Shown here: positions 10,197-22,263 of the stretch, piece by piece
Layout: each line of letters starts with the position of its first letter
How positions within the stretch are numbered: position 1 is the first letter of the stretch
Source: Aphelidium insulamus
Lineage: Eukaryota > Aphelidiomycota > Aphelidea > Aphelidiaceae
Assembly (NCBI GenBank): GCA_036784855.1
Contig: JAZDSV010000002.1
Location: 480,501-544,500 of the forward strand
DNA length: 64,000 bases
Reading direction: 5' to 3'
Program-made: the position numbers and the translations under genes
Notes under the pieces: model-generated
What the model was told of the DNA's origin: nothing
Database searches by the model: none
What the model saw: only the letters and a program-made list of their open reading frames with translations

Positions 10197-11498
10197 CTAG
10201 GCCTTGGCGGCAGATCGCGGCGTGGCAAAGATATTCTGCTGACACAGACCGGCGAGTGCAGCGCCGATAAAATCACCGGCCCAGTACAGCCACATATAGT
10301 CCCACTCCCATGCACACAGGCCTACAGTCATTTTAGTAAGGAATTTATCTGCGATGCATTAATGTCATATATGTACCTGGACCAAAGACACGAGCGGGAT
10401 TAAAGGCGCCGCCAGACACGGAACCGCCCATAAAGCACAGGAATCCCAGGGTCAGGCCGATACTGAGCGGCGCGAAACCAGCCTTGGAACTGCCGTTGGT
10501 GGTGTAGATTGTCAGATTCTTCTGGTGCTTCGAGTCGGTTGCATTGCCCTTGTCGTCCAGCAGGCGCACCGTGGTGTTATTGTCCACGGTGTCGAACGCC
10601 ACCGCAAAGATCACGTACACCAGGATAAAGGTGAGCACCACTTCCAGCAAGAACGCTCGCAGCGGGTTGGCGTCATCGGCGGGGCGCACCACTAGCTGTG
10701 ACACCACCGAAGCTGTCGGATCGGTGTCCGTCCCCGGAGGGAATACGGCGCTCAACAGTCCCATGGCGAACAGTGACGCGCCGACTTGCATCACCATGTA
10801 CAGCAGGCCTGCCAGGTGTTAAGGTAAATGGTGTATATACACATGTATATATATATATATATCTACCTTTCGCGATGGAGGTCTTGCGCGTGACAATTGT
10901 GGCAAAAGTGACGGCGGGGTTAAAGTGGGCACCGCTCACGTCGGCAAATGAGTAGATGAGCGCCACCGCCGAGAATCCAGTGGCCAGAGCTCCGGCCACA
11001 AGCGCCTCGGACTCGGCGTGCTTCAGACGCGTCAAATTGATGCCGACGGCGCACACGATGAACAGGAACAGTGTCGTGACGACAAACTCTCCGGCCGCCG
11101 CGCGTATCAGCTATCGTAGTAGTTTAGCATTGTCCTGAATGTCTTGGATGTATCTCGCGTACACGCATACACGTATATAGATAATCACCAAACACAGTGT
11201 CACGTACCACTTTGCGCTTATCAGACATGAACTCCTCGAGCGAAAACAGTTGAATGTCCTGCTTCTTCTCCTCGACGTACTGTTTGGGGTTGAAGTCGGC
11301 GATCTGCGCCTTCTTCTTCTTGATGTAGCCGCGCAGACTAGTGGCGGGATAGGATTTTTGCACGCCGGCGCCCATTTCGAGATCCTGGGAGGCCAGCGAA
11401 ATGGTCTCGTCGTCCTCGTAGTTGTAGGTCTCGAGAGCCGCGTTGCCGCGCAGATTGCTCTTCATGGGGATGGATGATAGTTCGCCGTCGCCTTCCAT
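10197..11498 (-). CDS. aquaporin / aquaglyceroporin (MIP family)
   Basis: Six-helix membrane channel for water or small solutes. Exons 11498-11208, 11110-10867, 10808-10377, 10321-10197, about 363 aa. A charged cytosolic N-terminal extension of about 95 residues precedes helix 1 (FVVTTLFLFIVCAVGINL). The two pore loops are SGAHFNPAVTFA and GGAFNPARVFGP, both with intact NPA motifs and the selectivity-filter Arg after the second. The last helix is WLYWAGDFIGAALAGL. A loop with N-glycosylation sequons (NNT, NAT, NLT) lies between helices 5 and the second NPA. The position after each NPA resembles classical water channels more than GlpF-type, but transport specificity is not provable here. Intron 2 holds an AT repeat. 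Confidence 0.92.
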
Positions 11499-11625
11499 TG
11501 CGCTCAGAGTTAAGCTTTGGTTCAGTGTTTGGTGAGCGTGTGGTAAGGTGCGGAAAACTCAAATGTGCAAGTGACGCAAACTCAAATCTATATTTAGAAG
11601 CTCAAATGCGTCATGCACCTGTCGC

Positions 11626-12957
11626 CTAGCGACCAAGTGGTGGCGCTATAACGCTGTCGCAATGCAGCTGTATTCCAGCTCGAGTGCAAGTATTGTTCAA
11701 TTGCGATAGTGCGGTGCGATATTGTGCCTCCAGTTCGTTACCACAATCACTTGGCTGCTTCAGCATGCCTCCGAGAGCCAGTTCTTGCAGCTGGAGACCT
11801 GATGGCAGGGCGGATGATATAGCTGCCGAGATATTCTCGATCGTTTGCAATGTCAAAGTATTACACGACAGATCTAGACGTTTTAACGCGGGGCAGGTAG
11901 ATAGTAGATCCGATATTTGCTGGGAGATTATGTCAGTCAGCTTGTTCCCAGGCAGGTATAGTGACTCGAGAAGAGGCAGCCTGTCAACGAATCTTAGCTC
12001 AGAGATAAAGTTTCCAGTAACGTTGAGACTGGCGAGCGTCGAAGTCAGCGATAACTCGTCCAATGAAGTAATTTGGCAACTGGAAATATCCAAGTCTGCG
12101 AGTGTGAGCGCTCTGGGTCCAATGGCTTGAAGCAGAGATATTGCGCTACGCGCGCTGATATTATTAAGTCGCAACCTTGTCAAGCTCATTTGTTTCGCGA
12201 CTTGTAGGTTATCCGGCACGCCATAAGTGTCTATATCTCTATCGGCAGCATCCACCAGCGACATGGAAAAGTCTTCAAGTGTGGTGGAACACAGAATGCT
12301 ATACAGCATCTTTGCAATGGACTTTGCGGCACAGTCCTTCACCTCAAGGCCCATCAGTGAAACGGTCTCCAGCCGTCCAGTAGGGGAACGTATCGCATCA
12401 GCAATGGCACATGCGCCCTGTTCCGACAGCACAGAGTCGTCAAGGTTCAGGTGCGATAGATTGCACAATGTCGACATCGACGTGGTAATCGGTCCATTGC
12501 ACCCCAATAGCAGTGAGTTTAGTAACGGCGACTGCCGAACATCACTGACGGCATCACACAGAACTTGAATAGCATCACTTGACAAGCCCTTGCAGCCTAG
12601 GTCCCATCGGCCAAGGATTGCATGCGATTGAATGTCTGATGCACCAGTGCACTTGCGCATCTCATCGACGATAATCTGCAAATGCGCACAAGAGAACCCG
12701 GTGCCCACTGACAGAGATTTGAGCGGCACACCGGCCAGCCAACGAGTCGCCAACATCTGGCCAATAGCCACGGCAATCTCGTCCGTCATTGTCGGCGCAC
12801 CGCTCGCGCTCAACGTGTGCACGTGTGTACTATCAGCTACCCGCCGAAGCAGCACCAGCCACTCATCATGACTCAGACGCCGCATTGGCATCAGGTGCAG
12901 CTCCGTAAGCCGCGCGTCATTGGCGCACAGTTGCGCGAACCAATACGCGCTTTCCAT
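11626..12957 (-). CDS. leucine-rich repeat protein (443 aa)
   Basis: Single-exon ORF starting MESAYWFAQLC. It contains several leucine-rich repeats of the RI-like type, e.g. LCNLSHLNLDDSVLSEQG, LTRLRLNNISARSAISLL, LADLDISSCQITSL, LASLNVTGNFISEL, LESLYLPGNKLTDI, LKRLDLSCNTLTLQ. No signal peptide, membrane segment or NACHT/kinase domain is visible, so it is probably a cytosolic or nuclear scaffold. It is divergent from STI1: the two starts are 125 bp apart. Specific function is unknown. Confidence 0.8.
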   Translation of the reverse strand: MESAYWFAQLCANDARLTELHLMPMRRLSHDEWLVLLRRVADSTHVHTLSASGAPTMTDEIAVAIGQMLATRWLAGVPLKSLSVGTGFSCAHLQIIVDEMRKCTGASDIQSHAILGRWDLGCKGLSSDAIQVLCDAVSDVRQSPLLNSLLLGCNGPITTSMSTLCNLSHLNLDDSVLSEQGACAIADAIRSPTGRLETVSLMGLEVKDCAAKSIAKMLYSILCSTTLEDFSMSLVDAADRDIDTYGVPDNLQVAKQMSLTRLRLNNISARSAISLLQAIGPRALTLADLDISSCQITSLDELSLTSTLASLNVTGNFISELRFVDRLPLLESLYLPGNKLTDIISQQISDLLSTCPALKRLDLSCNTLTLQTIENISAAISSALPSGLQLQELALGGMLKQPSDCGNELEAQYRTALSQLNNTCTRAGIQLHCDSVIAPPLGR

Positions 12958-13082
12958 TATTAAGAATTCTTCTTTCCTGCTTCGCCGTGATTCGGCGGCG
13001 TTCTTTTTCCGCTTTGTTCTTTCTCCTTCTGATTTCTCTCGCACACACTTGTTTTCAAAGTGACTACACTTACACGTACAAG

Positions 13083-14983
13083 ATGACGACGGAGAATATT
13101 GACGAGCTGAAGGCACAGGGCAACAAGGCGTTCTCGTCCGGGGACTATGCCGCCGCTGTGGATCTCTTTTCGCAGGCAATCGCGCTTGACACGTCCAACC
13201 ACGTGCTCTACTCGAACCGTTCGGCTGCCTACGCGTCACTCAAGAACTACACACAGGCGCTGGCCGACGCTGATCAGTGCATTCAGATTAATGGCTCTTG
13301 GTCAAAGGTTCGCGTGATCATTGAGTTGTTGCGTCCTTGCAGTACTTATGGCTCTTCTACAGGGATATGGACGCAAAGGCGCGGCTCTATTTGGCCTGGG
13401 ACGCCTTGAAGAGGCGGAGAAAACTTATAGCGAGGGAATGAAATTGGACCCGGCCAACACCACTCTTAGCAAGGGCTTGCAGGAGGTCCAAGCTGCCATT
13501 CAACAGAAATGTAAGTTGCTAAATTATGCACATGTATAGATTGCAGACTAACATTGCGATAGCCAACCCGATGGGAGGGCTGGGACAGATCTTTGGCGGC
13601 GATGTGTTGGCCAAGATTGCTGGCAACCCGCAGATCAGCAAGTACCTGGCCGACCAGGACTATGTGCAAAAGATCCTGGCGCTACAGAGAGATCCCAATA
13701 GTCTGACGCAGTGCCTACAAGACCCGCGCATCATGCAGACAATGGGTGCACTGATGGGAATCAATCTGTCGACCGCGTCCGCGGACAAGTTTGGTGATGA
13801 TGCTAGCAGTGCGGCCGACTCGCCCATGCAAGAAGACGCGCACGTCGAGGAGGTAAAGGCCGACAAACCTGCCGCCGCACCCGAACCCGAAGTAGCCATG
13901 GCCGAGCCGGAGCCTGAAATTCCATCAAATGTCGCCGACTCGAAAAAGGAAAAGGAACTCGGCAACCAAGAGTACAAGAAAAAGTCGTTTGAAGCGGCGC
14001 TGGTCCACTACGACAAGGCGTGGGAGCTGAACCAGGAAGACATCACCATCCTGACCAACAAGTCTGCCGTGTACTTTGAACAGGGCAACTACGACAGCTG
14101 TATAGCGACGTGTGAAGAGGCCGTGGAGAAGGGCCGCGAGCTGCGTGCCGACTACAAGGTCATCGCAAAGGCGTACGGACGCATCGGCAATGCGTACGCC
14201 AAGAAGGACGATGTGGTCAATGCCATCAAGTTTTACGAAAAGTCTTTGGCGGAGCATCGCACTGCCGACGTGCTGGACCGCCTGCGACAGATGGAGAAGC
14301 TCAAGGTGAAGGCGGAGCGCGAGGCATACCAGAACCCAGAGCTGGCGGAGGAAGCGCGCAACAAGGGCAACGAGTTGTTCAAGCAGGGAAAGTTTGCCGA
14401 CGCTGTGCAGCAGTACACCGAGTCTATCAAACGTGCTGAATCAGATCCCCGTGGCTACAGCAACCGCTCGGCTTGCTACATGAAGTTGATGGCGCTGCCA
14501 GATGCGTTGCGTGACGCCGAAAAATCCATTGAACTCGACGCCACGTTCATCAAGGGTTACATTCGCAAGGCCGCCGTGCAGTACGCGATGAAAGAGTTTA
14601 CAAAGTGTATGCAGACGTGCGACGAGGCGCTGCCCGTGGACGCGGAACATCACGGCGGCAAGCATCGCGCCGAAATCGAAACGCAGAAACAGAAGGCATC
14701 ATTTGGCATGTATGGTGTGGACGAGACCGCCGATCCCAACGAGACGCAGGAACAGCGCGCCCAACGAGCCATGCAGAACCCCAAAGTGCAGGAAATATTG
14801 TCGGACCCGGTGATGCGCGCCATGTTGGAACAGATGTCACAGGATCCGGGAGCGGCTCGCGAACACATGAAGAACCCTGCCGTTCGTGAAAAGGTGCGTG
14901 TGGTGTGTCGAAAATAGCATTTACTATTCTCACCTCTCTAGATTCAATTCCTGGCGTCCATGGGTGTCATTGGCATGCGCTAG
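13083..14983 (+). CDS. STI1: Hsp70/Hsp90-organising co-chaperone STI1/HOP
   Basis: TPR adaptor handing clients from Hsp70 to Hsp90. Exons 13083-13307, 13363-13510, 13563-14893, 14942-14983 give about 581 aa, the family's usual size. Layout: TPR1 (ELKAQGNKAFSSGDYAAAVD, VLYSNRSAAYASL), DP1 region (NPQISKYLADQDYVQKI), an acidic A/E/P linker, TPR2A (KELGNQEYKKKSFEAAL, AYGRIGNAYAKK), TPR2B (ARNKGNELFKQGKFADAV, YSNRSACYMKL), and DP2 at the end (NPKVQEILSDPVMRAMLEQM). Carboxylate-clamp Lys/Asn/Arg positions are present in TPR1 and TPR2. A very short last exon adds IQFLASMGVIGMR. Confidence 0.95.
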
Positions 14984-15071
14984 ATATTGCATAAAACGGC
15001 ACAATACTTATTTTCAATATAACATTGTCCATGTGCTAAAAATAGCATCCCTTCACTTATTGTGACTTGAA

Positions 15072-18000
15072 ATGGAGGCCACCGATACAGCAGACCAAAA
15101 GGTGCCTGCGATTACAATTGTGTCACAACCATACTAACCTTTTCTTGTGTGGCAGAGCTCAGCGCAACCAGCAGAGACAAAGCCACAAGCGTCCAAAGTT
15201 GTCAAGCCTGCAGATCAGTGTTCCAAGTGTAGCAAGACGGTGTATCCCGTGGAAAAGATTGTTATCAAGAAGCAGATTCTGCACCGACAGTGTCTACGCT
15301 GCGAGTTTTGCAACAAACTGCTGGACGTGGCGACCTATGCAAATGTGGATGGTGAGATATTCGTTCGGGTAGAGGTGATACTTAACAGCAGCAGACTCTG
15401 TATTTTGCAAGCCTCACTTTACACTGCTATACAACGTGGCCGGAGATTACACAACGGGTTTCCAGCCGGAAAAGATCAAGGAACTACGCGAGAAGGAGGC
15501 AAACGATAAGCGAACTGTTCGCGCAGCAGCATCGCCAGTCGCGCGCGATGACGAGCCACCGCTACCCACCGTCAATGCATCCAACGTGGAACTGTTTGGC
15601 AGTGATGATAGCCACAAGTCGGAAGAGCACGAGACAGAAGTCTCGCCCGGCTCCGCCGACCTACAGCGTCGCAAAACAGTCAAAGACCGGTTGTCGCTGT
15701 ACGAAATGCGCGACAGCAGGTCTCGCGCCGAGTCCAACGGAGAGCGCCTGCCCGATGATTTTGACGAGAACGGCAAAGTGAAGCTCAAGGATAAAATTGC
15801 TATTGATCCCAGTGCAACGGCGCACATGAAGCGCGTGGAAAGTTGGGCCAAACTCAAAGATATGGTGGAGTCGGTCGAAGGTGGCAAGCACAAGGTGGCG
15901 GTACGTGCAAATAGTATGCAATACTGGTTATCCGTAATGGTGCAGGTGCCGCATGACGAGAACCCGGCACCGCCCTCCGTGGAGCAGAGCACCGAGACAA
16001 CATTGAAGCGGACAAAGACGCTGAAGGTGAGTTTTCCTCGGATAAATCCATCTACTTTGAGTAATATAAACTCGTAGCAATATGGCGTGAAACCCACCGA
16101 CACTTGCCACATTTGCCAAAAGATTGTTTACCCCGTCGAGAAAATCACGGTCGAGAAAAAGATTTTGCACAGCGAGTAGGACACACAAAGCATCTGATTC
16201 TAAACTTATAGCCACCCCGTGCAGGTGCCTTAAGTGTGTAGAGTGCAGCAAAAAGCTCACGCTGCCAACATACAACGCGTGGGAGGGAAAATTTTATTGC
16301 AAGCCACACTTTCAGCACGTCAGCGTCAACAAGGTACCACTCATCACGTTTGATTAGCACCCGATAACGTCATGTAGCCGATTATAAAGTCTCAGTCGCA
16401 CGACAAGTTGCATGAACCAGACGTGAAGCGTGCAGCAGATGACAAAACGCCGCCGACTGCAGAATCGCTGCACAGCTCTCCAACACAAATGACTACATCG
16501 GTTCCTGTCCGTTCCGAAAAGAAGGAAGTGGTTAATCAGATCAATAACCACCCTGTGGCCGTTATCTTCACAGAGACTGAAGACATTAAATCTTCTTTGC
16601 GTGGCAAGACTCAAGCACCAGTCAATGCAACTGTAGTTTCGTCAGTTGTACCTGCGGTCGAGAATGGTCCCATCCAAACGGTATCAAGCACCGAGCCGTC
16701 AAGCAATCCAGCAGCCATCGTCGAAGTCGAAATGAATCCATTACGTGAAGTCTCATCACAAGAGGTCATCAGCCCCGAATCGCCGAAACCGCTGCGCACT
16801 CGAGTTCCCAAGTCCAAAGTGCTACGAGAACTGGACGCAGACGGAAATGAAAAGAAACTGGGCGGTCAATCCACACCGGCCATGATGCCCGTTGTGGAAA
16901 AGTCGCACAAAATCGGCAGAGGGCAGTCTGTGCCGGACAATGTGTCACTCGATGTGCTACCACTGCCGAACCTTCCCGCCACCACGCACCTCATTCACAT
17001 TCAAAATCCGCTGATCAAGCCGCTGTTGGAAACTATTCGGAATTTGCCGCATGAATCGGGCGAGAACGGCCGGCTGTTGACACACTCCACAGAGAACGTG
17101 TTCCGCACAGTTATTATAAATACTACGAGATTTCTACCCAACCAATGGCAGACCGAAAAGAACATTTCGCAAAAGCTCGGCTTCGTCTTCACCGACGAGG
17201 TAAAACAGGCCACCAAGGAAAGCTTGAACCTTGAAGAGCCTCCGCAACCGCACATTGCGGCAAAAGAGCTTCGCATTACTGGTTTCTTGCCACAGCCCGT
17301 CACCCCAGGTACAACTGACAAAGCGAGCCGCGATCTGAAATCTGAAATGCACATTGGCGACATCTTGCTGGAGGTGAATGGGCGGCGTCTTATGGGACTA
17401 CCGCGGAAAAAAGTTTTTGACGTGCTGCGCGATCTTCTCAAGCCGCTCCCTGCAACTGTTGTCGGCACTCAGTCAGCGGTTAGTGCTGCTGGTGCAGACT
17501 TGAATGCAGTCACGCTGCAGATCACAATATTCTCAAGGCATTCTGGTCGGCACTTGAACTACGCCAGTTCATCTGGACGGTATGTGTACAGCGAAGTGCG
17601 AGTTCGACGGGTCGACCCCAACGCCATTGCCTCCACGTCGTCAGCAGCAAGAAGGACTACGAGCGATGCATCGCCGTGGAAATCAGGTGCGGTTGTATCG
17701 TCAGATTCTACAGCAGCAACAGCAGGATCAACAGCGGCGGTCCCCGAAACAGTGGCGCTTGTCAGCCCCGAAACCGAGTACACGTATTTCACCTGCGAAC
17801 TGGACCTCTGTCCCGATCCGGCCTTTATGCGCAATGACGACTTGTCACGCGCCGCATCATTCAAGGAACAAGGATTGGAGCAGACGGCGCAAACAGTAGC
17901 CGCGGGCAAACCCGTGCCCCGAGTGATATACGTGTCCAAGCTGAAGCCGCTGACGGAGGAGCTGCTGTTGGGACTCGCGAAAGCCGGAACGTTGTCGACG

Positions 18001-18315
18001 CACTCGATGCTGCCGCCCGTGTTCCAGTGCGTTGAGGGAGAGCTGCGGACGGGTGACATGCTATGGAAGCTGGACGACGATGTGTTCCCCGCGTCCAAGA
18101 GCCTGGCGACGGCAGTTACGGATCCCAGCGCCGACCCGATGTTCAAACAGCTTAAATCCGTCCGTGAGCGGCTGAAGAAAGTTCCATGGTCCGCCGAGTG
18201 TGTGCTGGGCGTTGTGGTGTCCAACAAATTGCATCCGACCACGGCTCCGGCGATGCATAGCGGCAGCATGCCCATCCCACCGGGCGCTGACGGCGGCGCA
18301 TGCACTGTAATGTAG
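15072..18315 (+). CDS. LIM-LIM-PDZ protein with C-terminal CaaX-like motif
   Basis: About 979 aa from exons 15072-15101, 15156-15351, 15395-15900, 15946-16026, 16078-16175, 16225-16333, ~16396-18315. Two LIM domains of EPLIN/CRP style are seen: CSKCSKTVYPVEKIVIKKQ with CEFCNKLL and CKPHF, then CHICQKIVYPVEKITVEKK with CVECSKKL and CKPHF, each with eight zinc ligands. A charged linker separates them. A long S/T-rich region leads to a PDZ-like segment (LRITGFLPQPV, MHIGDILLEVNGRRLMGL). The protein ends GGACTVM; CTVM fits a CaaX prenylation box. LIM proteins of this type bind actin or adhesion structures; membrane anchoring here is inference. Intron 15901-15945 is 45 nt, in frame and stop-free. 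Confidence 0.82.
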
Positions 18316-18373
18316 CCGTACCATTGTAGTGCACAATAGATATTCTAACTGATATTGATAACTGGCGATCTCT

Positions 18374-18871
18374 CTATGTGGGATCAGGAGCTGGCGGGTC
18401 CTTCTTCACCACAACTACTTGATACTTTGTCGGCGAGTGTGGAATCTGCGAAGAAGCCGACACCGAGTCGAGCGCCGGAGCGGTCAGTACCTTCAAAATT
18501 GGCTTTGGCAGCATAACTGTGTCAGCGCCAGTTGAAGAAGCCTTGGCGGCTTCTGTGGCACTGGAACCAGCATCCATGTCCATGATCTCCGCGGGAGCAG
18601 TCAGCTTGTTAAATTCGGCGATGCCAAGCTTGGTGCTCCATTTGATGGAGCTTGTGCGGCGTCGCGCGGGCTGTGTGTTGCTGGCGTCGGCTCGCTGCGG
18701 GCATGTGGCGATAAAGTCGGAGGTGCTGGCAGCTGCAGTGAGCCGCTGGAATGTGAGTTGGCACTTGCGGTAAACGCTATTTGCCCGAGTGTTGCGCCGG
18801 GTGGCGTTGGCGCACAGCTGGGCGTCGGAAGGCGGCGGCGCATTCTTCCGCGGTTTGCGGCGCTTGGCCAT
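18374..18871 (-). CDS. basic hypothetical protein (165 aa)
   Basis: Single exon starting MAKRRKPRKNAPPPSDAQ, with a strongly basic N-terminus that could be a nuclear or nucleolar signal, a middle rich in Arg, Ala and Thr, and a low-complexity Ala/Ser/Pro C-terminus ending KKDPPAPDPT. No domain recognised. Its start faces the next gene's start 65 bp away. Confidence 0.6.
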   Translation of the reverse strand: MAKRRKPRKNAPPPSDAQLCANATRRNTRANSVYRKCQLTFQRLTAAASTSDFIATCPQRADASNTQPARRRTSSIKWSTKLGIAEFNKLTAPAEIMDMDAGSSATEAAKASSTGADTVMLPKPILKVLTAPALDSVSASSQIPHSPTKYQVVVVKKDPPAPDPT

Positions 18872-18936
18872 TTGCCTTTCTCGGCGGCGCTCCGAAATTT
18901 TCCTTCTTTCCGTCCCGCACGGCTAAATTCGTCCGC

Positions 18937-21900
18937 ATGAGCGCCGCCACGGAAGAAACTTCACGCCCGCTCTTCGTGGCTGTGGAGCAGACTGCCACTG
19001 AAGTTGCGCCCGCCAAAGTGCCCCTCTGTTCCCTCTCTGTGTTTGGAGATGTGTGTACAGCGTTTCACTCTCCCTTTTGCCACACTCACTGTAGCCGCAG
19101 ATCGATGATTCTGGGTCCACTTGCGGTGCCGTGTTCAACTGCGAGAATCGCCTCTCCTGGGACCTGGTCCGCCACTTTCCCCAGAAACGGCGTGGCCGTG
19201 GCGTCTGGAACTCGCTGCCGGGGAAATTGTGGCAAGTCGCCGCCTGAATTGTTTACTATGGTTGCAAGTGATAACATGACTACTCATACATAGCTATCCA
19301 AAGAATGTGAGCTCTATTGCATATGGAGGAGGAGGAACAAGCCCGTCACAAATCTTTCAGTCCACTGCGCATATGCAGCTCATTGAATACAACGACGTGT
19401 TCCTAATAGTAACCGACGGAGAAATCGGCTACCACGAAGTTGCCCAATGCGCAGTCCGGGCCGAAGAAGCGCTGGCTGGGAAAATTGTTGCATGCTTGTT
19501 GGTAACGCCTCATGACAGTGAAAAGCCAGCAGATGTCAACATATCGGTTCTGTTACCATTTGTGGTGCACGCCGAGAGTGCCGTCGTGCTGTACTATGTC
19601 CTCAACTCTGCCTCTGCCGATCCTTACTTGATTTATTCGAAGGGTCAGTTTGCCCTTCAGTTCCCGGTCCCGTCGATAGAGGACGATACGGCATGGAGCG
19701 CTTACCCTCGAGTGTCCATGGAATCGCTGTCCAAAGTTGAAGTTTCAATGGCATCTGTAGTGTCGACTCCACCAGGTTACTTTCGACTGGCGTCGCGGCT
19801 CTTTCTTCGCTCAGACTTCACGTCCACCGACTCTGTAGAACGGTTGAGCGAATCTGAGTTTATGCGACTCGCCATGGAGTTTCGCGAGACCATCACTCAA
19901 AAGTTTCACCTGACTGGCAAGTTAGCCCAGCTTCGCAGCTGGCTCTCTGCTGTTCAGGCAAGATTCCAGACACAATTGGTCCAGGAAACGTCAGCGTTGC
20001 CAATTAGCGATGACTCTCGGCTTGCCATGGAAATCGAGTCTCGTTTGCTCACCGAAGGAAGGACACTCATCGACCCGCAGGAAGGTCGTGAACTCCGTGC
20101 GCAGCTGCGCGATCTACATGAAAAACTGGCACGGGAAAAAGCAGCTTTCGAAAAGTTGCAAAAGAAGGAACTTCTGGACTTCAGACAGATCGTAGGCCAG
20201 TGGATGACGTATATGGCCGAAATTGAGGCAGCTGGTATGGGCGCGTCTGCACTTGGAAGCTCAAACAGAGCCAAACGTGCGAATACTGTCGATTCGACAG
20301 ATCTCATGGTGCTTTTCACAAAAATGCTATCCGAAAACGTGTTCGACTGCGACTCGTCGTATCGTATACGCGAGTGTCCAATAACAGGTGCTGAAAACGT
20401 TTGTGGCGCATTACTACTTACCACGGCAAAGGGGGATTACACTCAGGACTTTTCTGTTGACTTTCCCCTTTCGGCCGCCGAAGCTGAAACGATCGTCACT
20501 CCGTACATTGTGTCTGTTGAGGCTGCGCTCATGATAATGAACACTCGACCTGTATGTCCTCTCACTCGCCTACCACTTGCTAGCATTTTGCCGCTATGCG
20601 CCATCGACACGAAAGACAATTTCACAATCTGGAAACGATGTCTGAGTCTAGCGCTAACGATGGGCAAGGAGATGGAGCACGTTATGAAAATTTTTTACGG
20701 CATGGTGCACAAGCAACTTCAAAACACCAACTGTATGCTCGCACAAGCATCGTACATTAGATCTGATTCTTGTAGGGGTAAGAAGCAATCCTGAATTCGC
20801 TGGCGGCTTTGAATTCGTGGCCAAGCAACTTGGTTCTAATGTGCGTACTTACGCCGGTCTGCTTGGCGAGAATCCCACCGGCACCGCGGAGAAAATCTCT
20901 CTGTTTGAATGTTTCGGCACGATGCAGCTTGCGGATTTTGACCGGCAAACGCTGCTTGCGACAATGATTGTGGTGGAGTCCACGTTAATGTACAATCTGA
21001 GTCGCCCGGCCGACAATTATATGTCTGCCGTGTCCTATCGCACCCTAACGTGGCTGATACAAATGCTTAACGGAAAGCTGCGTCCCAACACGGGGAATGT
21101 TGAGATGTACAAGAAAGCTGAGCGCATGTTTGATGCGGATTTCTACCGCTTGGAATATGGTATTCCCTTGGCCGGCGCGGCGGAATTGCGCACTGGATTA
21201 TCCCAGTCTCTGAGCGTAGCGGCGTTTGCAAAGCTGAATGATATTGTTCGAATTCTGTCAATGTACTGTACCCTGCAAGACAAGACCGTTGACGATATTG
21301 TGCCGCGCAAGTGTTTGCCGGTAAGCGGTGGTATTGCATTACTCCTGCTCATGCGTTAGATTATCCTAAATGCTGTGTTTGCGCGCGGAATGACGTATGA
21401 GCGAATAAGCACGGTCCTGGCGGAGATGCAGGCGACAAACGGCATGGTGGCGCACTGCCTCACGAAACAAAACCTGTGCGTGGAGTCTGATGTGCTGGAG
21501 GTGCTCAATTCGCGGCTTCCGAAGCCAGTAAGCTGCGCTAATTCCACAGCTCCGTTTGCGACTGTGTATGGGCCGTCTGTGATATTTGGCCACAACGGTG
21601 TGGTGTTTGTGCCCGACTACGAACAAATCGACGAGCTGACGCTGGAGGCGGTGAATACCTTGAATATCGCCCGTGCAAAGCACTTTAACGAGATGTACCA
21701 CTCGGAGTCAAGTACTAATCACGTGCCTACCGTGAACAGCGGCTACTTCAACTCGCACCGTGCGGTACAAAAAGCTCTGTCACGCGCTCCAGTATCTCGA
21801 ACTGTGACACGGAAATACTTTCTCGACGCTTTGGCACACACATTATCGGAAAAGGGCCACTACTTTAACATTGTGGTCAGCAAGCAGCTGCTGTACTGTC

Positions 21901-22124
21901 TTCAGTCGTTTATCGCGGTCCACCTGGCCACTTTTCCCGATGCAACAACATTTATTGCCTACGATCCAATGCAATGCTCCGTAATGAACAAGTTTAAAGC
22001 CGAAAAGGCATTGCTTAACGGAGGCGTTGCGGTTCCGGACCCAAATACTATTGCGTTGGACTCGAATGTTCTGGACCCGCTTACTGTTGACGAGCTGATC
22101 TATGTGCGCACTTTCGGCATCTAG
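18937..22124 (+). CDS. large protein with vWA-like segment, function unknown
   Basis: Five exons, 18937-19038, 19101-19228, 19294-20732, 20776-21320, 21360-22124, about 992 aa. All junctions are GT-AG and phase-consistent; exon 2 to 3 uses GTGGCA with acceptor ACATAG, and exon 3 to 4 uses GTATGC with TTGTAG. After a Gly-rich stretch (SIAYGGGGTSPSQIF), the segment YNDVFLIVTDGEIGYHEV resembles the beta-strand/metal-site part of von Willebrand A domains (xTDGE). A coiled coil follows (ELRAQLRDLHEKLAREKAAF), then a long helical C-terminal half with no recognised domain. No membrane segment. Could belong to a conserved protist/fungal family I do not recognise. Confidence 0.65.
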
Positions 22125-22263
22125 CCTCTACTTTGCTCACGTTCAATACATGAAATATATGGCGTTTTGCAATAATACGTAGCAGAACGAAATAACGGCT
22201 TTTTTTGAGACATAATAAGGAAGGCGCTATATGATGGCAAAAGAATGCTTTTAGAAATGAGAC

